The notes under the pieces were generated by a model. It had not been told where the DNA came from. It saw only the letters and a program-made list of their open reading frames with translations, and searched no databases. Shown here one piece after another: positions 1 to 7,088 of a DNA stretch of 36,545 nucleotides (its first letter is position 1; each line of letters opens with the position of its first letter). The DNA is from Candidatus Gastranaerophilales bacterium (GTDB taxonomy: Bacteria > Cyanobacteriota > Vampirovibrionia > Gastranaerophilales > Gastranaerophilaceae). The DNA lies in contig CANPYW010000020.1 in NCBI GenBank assembly GCA_947588745.1, positions 1-36,545 on the forward strand. Direction: 5' to 3'. A program made the position numbers and the translations under genes.

Positions 1-3000
1 TCCACCGGAAGCATAATTATTGGCGAAATCGTTATTTGTTAATGTAGTAATCGTTCCATTCTCATCATTATAAATGGCACCACCCTCTGATACTTCCGTA
101 CCTGAAACATAATTATCCGCAAAAACATTTCCGTCAAATGTTGTAATTGTACCTTTGTTATATAAAGCTCCGCCTTGAGTTGTTTTGCTCGTTGCATAGT
201 TACCCGCAAAGGCACTGCTTTTCAAATTATCAATTGTTTTTTCATTATATATAGCACCGCCTTGTGCATTAATTGTACTATTTGTGTAATTATTAAGATA
301 AGTGTTATTACCGATAGTTCCAATATAATTTGCATTATATAATGCACCGCCTTGTGCATCATAACTATTAAATCTTTCTTTTTCTGTATAGTTGCCGACA
401 AAGTCGCTGTTTATCAAATTTGTAATTGTTCCCGAATTATGAACGGCTCCACCCTGAGAAGATTCAATTGATATCAAATAATTATTCAAAAAAGTATTTC
501 CGTCGATACTGCCAATTGTACCTTCATTATGTAAAGCACCGCCGTAAGAATGAAATCCGAATGTGAAATTCTCGACAAAAGCATTGTTTTGCATATTGCC
601 GATTTCGTTTTGATTATAAACAGCACCACCTTTTCCTGATGAAGTTCCATCGGCGTGATTTTTCCAGAAAGTATTTCCTTCAAATGTTGTGATTGTACCG
701 AAGTTATATAAAGCACCGCCATTTGCATAATATTCAGAACCGTTTTCAGTGCTGTTTTCAACAAAATAGTTATTGGTTAATGCTGTGATTTTACCTTCAT
801 TATATATAGCACCGCCTGCTTCATCGAACATTCCGGTTGCATAATTCTTTATATAACTGTTTGAATCGATTGTTTCAATTGTTCCGGCATTATATATAGC
901 ACCGCCGTATACTATGCTTCCATAGTTGATAATACCGTTGCTGACAAAATCATTGTTTGTTAATGAGGTAATTGTTTTTCCTACATTATTATATAAAGCA
1001 CCGCCTTTTATGTCTGAACCTGCTTCAATTTTATTATTCAAAAAAGTATTTCCGTCAAATGTTGTAATTCTACCATCATTATATAAAGCACCACCCTGGG
1101 CAGAAGAAAAATAGTGGTTTATATAGTTACCGACAAAGATGTTGTTTGTAAACTCTTCAATTCTTCCTGCATTATAAACGGCACCACCTTGTGATAATTC
1201 CGAACCTGAAACATAATTATTCAAAAAAGTATTTCCGTCAAATGTTGTAATTGTACCGGAGTTATATAAAGCACCGCCTTGTGTGTTTGCACTCTCTACA
1301 TAGTTACCGACAAAGCCGTTACTTAATAATTCGGAAATTTTTCCGCTTGAATATATAGCACCGCCTTTTGCTTTGTCTTCGCCGCTCGAATAATTATTTA
1401 AATATAAATTATTATCCATGGTTCCTATATTGGCAGCGTTATATATAACACCACCATAGGTGTTTTCAGATGTTGTATAATTTTCTACAAAATTATTGTT
1501 TGATATCCTTTTTATATTGGTCCTTCCCGATGTGCCGCAATTATATATAGCACCGCCTATGGATGCGGAATTAGCTTTGAAAGTTGAATTAAATATTCCA
1601 CCGTCATCTTCGATTCCTATGCTTGAATCATTATATATAGCACCGCCTAACCCGTTTCCGGTAACTTTTGCGGAATTTTCCACAAAATTACAATCTGTGA
1701 TTTTGTTTATTGTTGCATACCAATTGTATATTGCTCCCGCCTGGTTATACCGGCTGTCTCCATTTGTGTAGTTACCGATAAAATTGCTGTGTTCTATTGT
1801 TCCTATACTACCTTCATGATTATATATAGCACCGCCGTATATTTCAAAACCGCCTTCTACATAATTATTTACAAAATTACTGTTTGTTATGTGATCAATG
1901 CTACCATAATAATTATATATAGTACCGCCATGTGCATTTGTGTCTGTTGCATGATTACCCACAAAATCATTGTTTGCTAACTCGGTGATTGTACCAGTAT
2001 TATAAATAGCACCACCTCTTTCGGCATAGTTACCGACAAAGTCGTTGTTTGTAAGCTCTTCAATTTTATTCTCGTTATAAATGGCACCGCCATCTGAGGT
2101 GTAACTTTCGCCAGTATAGTTCTCGATAAAATTATTGTTTTCTAACTTTGTGATTGTACCTTCATTATAAATAGCACCACCTCTTGATGAATAGTTACCT
2201 ACAAAGTTGTTGTTTGTAAGTTCTTCAATCTTATTCTCATTATAAATGGCACCGCCATAGAATGCTGAACTCCCGTTAGAATAGTTCTCGATAAAATCAT
2301 TGTTGTCTAACTTTGTGATTGTACCTTCATTATAAATAGCACCACCTTTTGAGGAATAGTTACCTACAAAGTCATTGTTTGTTAATGTGGTAATTGTTCC
2401 ATTCTCATCATTATAAATGGCACCGCCTCGTGAATTTGTACCGGTACTATAATTCTTTAAAAAAGTATTTTCTTCGATTTTATCAATTGTTCCCTGATTG
2501 TACAAAGCACCGCCAAAGGAGGCAATAGAAGCGTAGTTAGCATGGTTTTCGACAAAGTCATTGTTTGTAAACTCTTCAATTCTTCCTTCATTATAAACGC
2601 TGCCGCCTTTTGATTCTGTAGTTCCTTGAACGTAATTTTTCAAAAAGGTATTACCGTCGAATTTTGTAATTGTACCTTCGTTATATAATGCACCACCTGC
2701 TGCTACCTTGTTATCAGCTTTGGCATAATTGTTCGAAAAAATATTTTCGCTGAATGTTGTAATAGTACCGGCATTAAATAATGCACCGCCATTTGATAAT
2801 CTTCCACCTTGTGTGTAATTATCCACAAATTTATTTGATTTGAAATTTTCAATTTTATTTTTATTATATACAGCACCGCCTTTTGCTGCCGGCCCTGATG
2901 TATAGTTGCCGGCAAAGTTGTTACTTAAGAAATCGGTGATTGTTCCTTCATTATATACGGCACCACCACGTGATTCATCAATACATTGAGCGTAATTATT

Positions 3001-4932
3001 TAAAAAGGTATTTCCGGTGAAAGTTTCAATTGTACCTTGATTATATATAGCACCGCCGTATGCTTTGTATCCGGCGTTTTTAGTATAGTTTCCGACAAAA
3101 TCGTTGTTTGTAAAGGTTGTAATTGTTCCATTCGACTCGTTATATAATGCACCACCTCTTGCTACTGATTCACCTTCTGTATAATTATTCAAAAAAGTGT
3201 TTCCGTCAAAAAGTTCAATTGTTCCTTTATTATATATACCGCCGCCGTATGCTGCCCAGCCTTTTGCATAATTGCCGACAAAATCGTTGTTTTTCAAATT
3301 TTTGATGTTATGCCCCGACTCGTTATAAACAGCTCCGCCCAATGATTCCGAAAAACTTTGTGCATAATTATTCAGCAAAGTATTACTCTCGATGTTTTCA
3401 ATTGAACCGTTATTATATAAAGCACCGCCTCTTGCATAACTTTCTTTCTCATTTTCTCCTTTGACATAGTTTCCGACAAAGTCGTTGTTTGTCAATGTTG
3501 TAATTATTCCATTCTCATCATTATAAATGGCACCACCTCTTGCAAAGGTTTGTGCTGCGGAATAATTATTCAAAAAGGTATTTTCGTCAAGTTTTTCGAT
3601 TGTACCTTTATTATATAATGCACCACTGTATGAAGAAGCTCCTTCTGCATAGTTGCCGACAAAATCATTGTTTGTCAAATTGGTGATTTTATCATGGTTA
3701 GAAATGGCACCGCCTTTTCCTTCTGATGTTCCTTTAGAATAATTATTCAAAAAGATATTTTCATTAAGATTTTCAATACTCTCTAAGTTATAAATAGCAC
3801 CGCCTTCTGAAAGAACTCCGTTTTCATTTAAAGCGTAGTTTTCGACAAATTGGTTTTTTGTTAAATTTGTGATTGTACCGTTATTATAAATAGCACCACC
3901 TGCTGTGTATTGGCTTCCCTTTGAATAATTTTTTATAAATTTATTTGATTCGACTGTTTCAATTTCGCTATTATTATATAACGCACCACCTTGTGAAGTT
4001 ACCCCGTCGGTGTTGTTACCTACAAATTCATTGTTTGTTAAACTGCCAATTTTTTTATGATTATATACGGCTCCTCCGTTTGCATCTTGATGACTTTTAA
4101 CGTAGTTGTTTAAAAAGGTATTTTGGTCAATTTTATCCATTGTACCTTTATTAAATAAAGCACCGCCTTCAGCTTCCTTTCCTCCGATATTTATAGTGTA
4201 GTTACCTACAAAATCACTGTTTAATAACTCTGTGAGTGTATTTTTATTGTAAATTGCACCGCCGCCGCCATAGGAATCTCCTTCGTACTGTGTTACTTCG
4301 GTATAATTATTCAAAAAAGTACTTCCGTCGATTTTAGTAATTGTATTTGTGTTATATATAGCACCGCCTTGTGCAATATTTCCCAATGAGTAGTTGCCGG
4401 AAAAATAGCTGCTTAATATCTCCTTAATTGTTCCGGTATTATGAATAGCTCCACCATTAGCATCAATATTACTTTTAACAAAGTTATTTAAAAATGTATT
4501 TTTTTCGATTTTATCAATTGTACCATCATTAAATATAGCACCGCCATCAGCGTTATAACTATGCATATTTTCTGCATAGTTGCCTGAAAAATTGCTGTTG
4601 GTTAAATTTGTTATTGTGCTATCTTTATCATTAAAAATAGCTCCACCTGCAGCATACTCATTTTCTGTTTCAGAAGTCGATGTTACCGTTGAATGGTTAT
4701 TCACAAAAGTACTTCCATCAATATCTTCGACAACATTGTTGTTAAATATAGCACCACCTTGTACTGTTGAGCCTGAAGTGCTGTTACCGGCGAAATTATC
4801 GCCAGTTACTTTTGTAATTGTACCTGAATTATAAACGGCACCACCTTTTGCAAAGTTACCATTTGCGTGGTTTTCCACAAAAACGTCCGTTCTCAGTTCT
4901 ATATTTTTGTCGGTATTTTCAATTGCACCGCC
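1..4932 (-). repeat. Array of about 54 coding repeats, about 91 bp each, in an alternating two-type pattern
   Basis: On the plus strand the landmark is gc(a/t)cc(a/g)cc, encoding GGA on the minus strand. It recurs about every 91 bp from near 76 to near 4922. Consecutive units alternate. One type reads like GTITxLTNNDFVGNY, the other like GTIDKIEENTFLKNY, so the true period is about 180 bp or 60 residues. Spacers between NY and GGA vary in length and sequence, while the GGA-YN and F..NY cores are kept. Count made by eye. Confidence 0.85.
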
Positions 4933-5250
4933 AGTTGCGGTTTCAGTACCGCTTGGAAGATTTGAAAAAGTCTTATCTTCTATTACTTCAGGAACATTGT
5001 TTTTGTCATATCTTTGTTCACTTGTGGATGAATATTGAACTACAATTGACTCATCAGTTTTCTCTTCCTGCTTTTTTAATACTGTATGGTTGTTTTCATC
5101 CTGTTCCCAATTGTAATAAAGTTCTTTATCCTTAACACTTCCGCTCTCAGCCGTTTGTGCCAGGGCTTGATTTATATTAAATGTGCTAATTCCAAAAATA
5201 GCAAATGCTGAAACCAACATTTTCTTATATTTTGTTCCGTTAGTACTCAT
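1..5250 (-). CDS. Giant secreted/surface protein with Pmp-like GGAI/FxxN repeats (C-terminus beyond window)
   Basis: The frame is open for 1750 codons from an ATG at 5250 and leaves the left edge without a stop. Residues 1-32 look like a signal peptide (basic MSTNGTKYKK start, hydrophobic core, likely cut after INQALA). A polar, non-repetitive segment follows to about residue 110. The rest is about 54 repeats of roughly 30 residues, each with GGA(I/L/V)-Y-N followed by a TI..(I/L)..N.F.(G/N)NY stretch. This is the GGAI + FxxN signature of the chlamydial polymorphic membrane protein middle domain, which folds as a beta-helix. The fold and an adhesin role are inferred from that family. The secretion or anchoring domain (autotransporter barrel or other) would lie outside the window. 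Upstream of the ATG there is only a loose purine-rich RBS (AGAGAAAGAG). Confidence 0.85.
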   Translation of the reverse strand, partial: MSTNGTKYKKMLVSAFAIFGISTFNINQALAQTAESGSVKDKELYYNWEQDENNHTVLKKQEEKTDESIVVQYSSTSEQRYDKNNVPEVIEDKTFSNLPSGTETATGGAIENTDKNIELRTDVFVENHANGNFAKGGAVYNSGTITKVTGDNFAGNSTSGSTVQGGAIFNNNVVEDIDGSTFVNNHSTVTSTSETENEYAAGGAIFNDKDSTITNLTNSNFSGNYAENMHSYNADGGAIFNDGTIDKIEKNTFLNNFVKSNIDANGGAIHNTGTIKEILSSYFSGNYSLGNIAQGGAIYNTNTITKIDGSTFLNNYTEVTQYEGDSYGGGGAIYNKNTLTELLNSDFVGNYTINIGGKEAEGGALFNKGTMDKIDQNTFLNNYVKSHQDANGGAVYNHKKIGSLTNNEFVGNNTDGVTSQGGALYNNSEIETVESNKFIKNYSKGSQYTAGGAIYNNGTITNLTKNQFVENYALNENGVLSEGGAIYNLESIENLNENIFLNNYSKGTSEGKGGAISNHDKITNLTNNDFVGNYAEGASSYSGALYNKGTIEKLDENTFLNNYSAAQTFARGGAIYNDENGIITTLTNNDFVGNYVKGENEKESYARGGALYNNGSIENIESNTLLNNYAQSFSESLGGAVYNESGHNIKNLKNNDFVGNYAKGWAAYGGGIYNKGTIELFDGNTFLNNYTEGESVARGGALYNESNGTITTFTNNDFVGNYTKNAGYKAYGGAIYNQGTIETFTGNTFLNNYAQCIDESRGGAVYNEGTITDFLSNNFAGNYTSGPAAKGGAVYNKNKIENFKSNKFVDNYTQGGRLSNGGALFNAGTITTFSENIFSNNYAKADNKVAAGGALYNEGTITKFDGNTFLKNYVQGTTESKGGSVYNEGRIEEFTNNDFVENHANYASIASFGGALYNQGTIDKIEENTFLKNYSTGTNSRGGAIYNDENGTITTLTNNDFVGNYSSKGGAIYNEGTITKLDNNDFIENYSNGSSAFYGGAIYNENKIEELTNNNFVGNYSSRGGAIYNEGTITKLENNNFIENYTGESYTSDGGAIYNENKIEELTNNDFVGNYAERGGAIYNTGTITELANNDFVGNHATDTNAHGGTIYNYYGSIDHITNSNFVNNYVEGGFEIYGGAIYNHEGSIGTIEHSNFIGNYTNGDSRYNQAGAIYNWYATINKITDCNFVENSAKVTGNGLGGAIYNDSSIGIEDDGGIFNSTFKANSASIGGAIYNCGTSGRTNIKRISNNNFVENYTTSENTYGGVIYNAANIGTMDNNLYLNNYSSGEDKAKGGAIYSSGKISELLSNGFVGNYVESANTQGGALYNSGTITTFDGNTFLNNYVSGSELSQGGAVYNAGRIEEFTNNIFVGNYINHYFSSAQGGALYNDGRITTFDGNTFLNNKIEAGSDIKGGALYNNVGKTITSLTNNDFVSNGIINYGSIVYGGAIYNAGTIETIDSNSYIKNYATGMFDEAGGAIYNEGKITALTNNYFVENSTENGSEYYANGGALYNFGTITTFEGNTFWKNHADGTSSGKGGAVYNQNEIGNMQNNAFVENFTFGFHSYGGALHNEGTIGSIDGNTFLNNYLISIESSQGGAVHNSGTITNLINSDFVGNYTEKERFNSYDAQGGALYNANYIGTIGNNTYLNNYTNSTINAQGGAIYNEKTIDNLKSSAFAGNYATSKTTQGGALYNKGTITTFDGNVFADNYVSGTEVSEGGAIYNDENGTITTLTNNDFANNYASGG
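2011..2340 (-). repeat. Two tandem 165-bp units, a recent internal duplication in the repeat protein gene
   Basis: The landmark accacc recurs at 2011, 2176 and 2341, exactly 165 bp apart (55 codons). Units 2011-2175 and 2176-2340 are mostly identical by eye. The differences concentrate in the spacer around 2090-2106 compared with 2255-2272. The duplication keeps the frame and spans one two-type superunit. Confidence 0.7.
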
Positions 5251-5329
5251 TATAAGACTCTTTCTCTTTTATATTCCAAAACTATATTTTCTTTATTATT
5301 AATTCCACAAATTGATAAATTTCTATTCA

Positions 5330-5357
5330 ATTATATAAAATTTTTAATAAACGATAA
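5330..5357 (-). promoter_or_regulatory. Candidate sigma-70-type promoter for the giant repeat protein gene
   Basis: Read on the minus strand there is a perfect -10 TATAAT (5335-5330). A poor -35, TTATCG (5357-5352), sits 16 bp upstream. Transcription would start near 5323, giving a leader of roughly 70 nt. The weak -35 and the AT-rich context keep confidence low. Confidence 0.3.
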
Positions 5358-5406
5358 TATTTTTAATAAAAAATGTCCGGTTTTATTGTATTTTATCTAA
5401 TAAAAT

Positions 5407-5431
5407 CCAAGTTACAAACTGTAACACTTGG
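5407..5431. promoter_or_regulatory. Inverted repeat CCAAGTTACA/TGTAAC(AC)TTGG
   Basis: A 10-bp arm pairs with its complement around an AAC loop, with a 2-nt bulge (AC) on one side. The inner 6 bp, GTTACA/TGTAAC, are perfect. On the minus strand it is followed by ATTTTATT, which is too interrupted for a confident terminator. It could be a weak terminator for the MFS gene or an operator for the giant gene. Confidence 0.35.
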
Positions 5432-5549
5432 AATTTAGAGAATTTTTTTCTGTAATCATAAATGATTGTAAAGATACATACTGATTTTTATTTATTAAAA
5501 TCGGAATATACCTGTACAAAATAAATGGTTTAATATGATATTGAGCAAA

Positions 5550-5754
5550 TTACATTTGAAGATATTTCATTGTACAGCTCAATCCTTTACCGCTCTTTGA
5601 GCAATCTTTGTCTATTTTATCTTTAGTTGCATTCGAATATGGTGTAACTATGCCTTTGCCGGGAACATAAAACAATGTAGAATATATCCTTACCTATCGT
5701 ATTTGGTTTCCTTATTTTAGTATATTAATTTGCATCAACATAATTTTTAAACTT
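5550..5754 (-). pseudogene. Frameshifted 3' relic of a pilin-like (type IV prepilin-type) gene
   Basis: Directly after the MFS stop, in the same frame, the minus strand reads KFKNYVDAN, a TAA stop, then KPNTIGKDIFYIVL. One frame over it continues YVPGKGIVTPYSN...DKDCSKSGKGLSCTMKYLQM to a stop at 5550-5552. Joined across one lost base, this reads as one sequence, D-N-x-x-PN-x-G-x-D-IF-Y..V, ending in a pair of cysteines. That matches the C-terminus of prepilin-type secreted proteins I associate with gut Melainabacteria. Only about 68 codons remain, with an in-frame stop, a frameshift and no N-terminal prepilin helix. The family call is from recall; the two-frame continuity is seen directly. 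The MFS gene may have been inserted or rearranged into this spot. Confidence 0.6.
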
Positions 5755-6966
5755 TTATACATAATAATATTTTCTTAACTTAAAAATAAAATATATGCAG
5801 CAAACGGATAAAATTAACCCCAGAAAAATAAAGGTTTTGGATATTCCTAGTGTGTGTGTAACCGTTCCCGCAAAAAAGTTGCTTATTGATTGTGTGCCTA
5901 AAAAACAGACGGAATGAATGCTCATTACTCTGCCTCTTATATCATTATTTACAACAGATTGAATTAATGTGTTTAAAGATGTTAACGTGCCTATGCTTCC
6001 GACACCCACAATAATCATAGCCAAAAAAGAATAAATTTCGGCATTTGTACGACCTAAAACAATAAACCCCAAGCTGAGCAATAATGTTGCACTAAACAGA
6101 AAATTTTTTAATCCTTTAACGGATGATTTAGAGGCAAGGTATAAGGACCCCGATATTGCACCTATTCCGCATACGCTCATCAATAATCCCATTGTATCGG
6201 CACCTTTATGCAGTACTTCTTCCGTATAAACAGGCATTAATAAGGGATATGTCATACCCAAAAAACTGAAAATCGCAATGTATACCAATAAAAGTCCTAT
6301 TTTAGGAGTGTTTAAAACGTATGTAATTCCTTCTTTTAAACCTTCAAAAACCGTTTCATTCTTTATTTTTTCGCCTTTTATTTCATTTATCGTCATAAAC
6401 TGAGTCAGTATATTGACCGGAATAAAACATAAAAAATTAATTAAAAAACAATATTTTATGCCTAAATATGCAATTAAAAGACCGCTGATTGCAGGCCCAA
6501 TCATTCTTGCGGCATTAAAACAGGTGGAATTTAATGCTATTGCGTTATTTAAATCCTCTTTATTATCTACGAGCAAAACGAACATGGATTGTCTTAAAGG
6601 CCCGTCTATTGAAGCAATTATGTTTAAGAAAACACCCATAATCGCAATCCAAATAATATTTATATGTCCCGTAAACGTTAAAACCGTCATTATTAAAGCC
6701 TGCATGGCATATAAATGTTGAACAAGCATAAGCAGTTTATGTTTATCGAATTTATCGGTTATAACTCCCGCAAACGGAGTAACAATAAACAAAGGCAAAG
6801 CACTAAGCCCCATTATCGTACCCATTACAAACGGAGATTTCGTAATATCGTACACAAGCCAGCTTATTGCAACATTTTGAGTCCACATGCCTATTTGTGC
6901 CGTCATCAAGCCCGGAAAAAATAATCTGAAATTTCTATATTTTAATGCTCTAAAAGTGCTTATCAT
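5755..6966 (-). CDS. Major facilitator superfamily transporter, EntS/MFS_3-like
   Basis: A 403-residue integral membrane protein with about 12 hydrophobic segments, the normal length for an MFS permease. The N-terminus FRALKYRNFRLFFPGL is the typical opening of the MFS_3/EntS-like group. The loop between helices 2 and 3 has an MFS signature-like GVITDKFDKHKLL (G-x-x-x-D-x-x-x-x-(K/R)). A later RGRVMSIHSVCFLG stretch also fits the family. Members export small molecules such as siderophores or drugs; the substrate here cannot be told. The gene is divergent from the M16 protease gene and followed directly by a pilin-like relic. Confidence 0.85.
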   Translation of the reverse strand: MISTFRALKYRNFRLFFPGLMTAQIGMWTQNVAISWLVYDITKSPFVMGTIMGLSALPLFIVTPFAGVITDKFDKHKLLMLVQHLYAMQALIMTVLTFTGHINIIWIAIMGVFLNIIASIDGPLRQSMFVLLVDNKEDLNNAIALNSTCFNAARMIGPAISGLLIAYLGIKYCFLINFLCFIPVNILTQFMTINEIKGEKIKNETVFEGLKEGITYVLNTPKIGLLLVYIAIFSFLGMTYPLLMPVYTEEVLHKGADTMGLLMSVCGIGAISGSLYLASKSSVKGLKNFLFSATLLLSLGFIVLGRTNAEIYSFLAMIIVGVGSIGTLTSLNTLIQSVVNNDIRGRVMSIHSVCFLGTQSISNFFAGTVTHTLGISKTFIFLGLILSVCCIYFIFKLRKYYYV

Positions 6967-7078
6967 AAATTTATATTAACACAAATTTTAATTATCAAAA
7001 TTAATTAATCCTTTTTACGTTTTATCGGGCTATAATGACTTATTGAATTTGTTATATAATATAATTATAAAAATTCAG

Positions 7079-7083
7079 AGGAG
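7079..7083 (+). promoter_or_regulatory. Shine-Dalgarno AGGAG fixing the M16 protease start at 7089
   Basis: AGGAG ends 5 nt before the ATG at 7089. The in-frame GTG at 7083 overlaps this site and cannot use it, so the ATG is the better start. Confidence 0.7.
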
Positions 7084-7088
7084 TGAAA

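Larger units (their letters stand above)
5251..5549 (-). other. AT-rich leader/upstream region of the giant repeat protein gene
   Basis: No coding sequence is seen here. On the minus strand the region holds an imperfect inverted repeat (5407-5431), a short GATTTT/AAAATC inverted repeat (5483-5502) and a candidate promoter (5330-5357). It separates the giant gene from the pilin-like relic and the MFS gene. Confidence 0.6.

Noticed and set aside
1-4932. Regular repeats that might be mistaken for a CRISPR array
   Set aside because: Repeats are long, degenerate, in-frame and encode GGA...FxxN units; there are no identical short repeats with unique spacers of fixed length.
926-5135. Many short open frames (60-105 codons) on both strands across the repeat region
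   Set aside because: They are shadow frames of the repeats of the minus-strand giant protein; their translations are low-complexity and they lack ribosome sites.
6970-6998. Near-consensus promoter on the minus strand (TTGATA, 17 bp, TATAAA) before the MFS gene
   Set aside because: The -10 lies only 3 nt before the MFS ATG, so transcription would start inside the gene; either the transcript is leaderless with an odd start or this is chance in AT-rich DNA.
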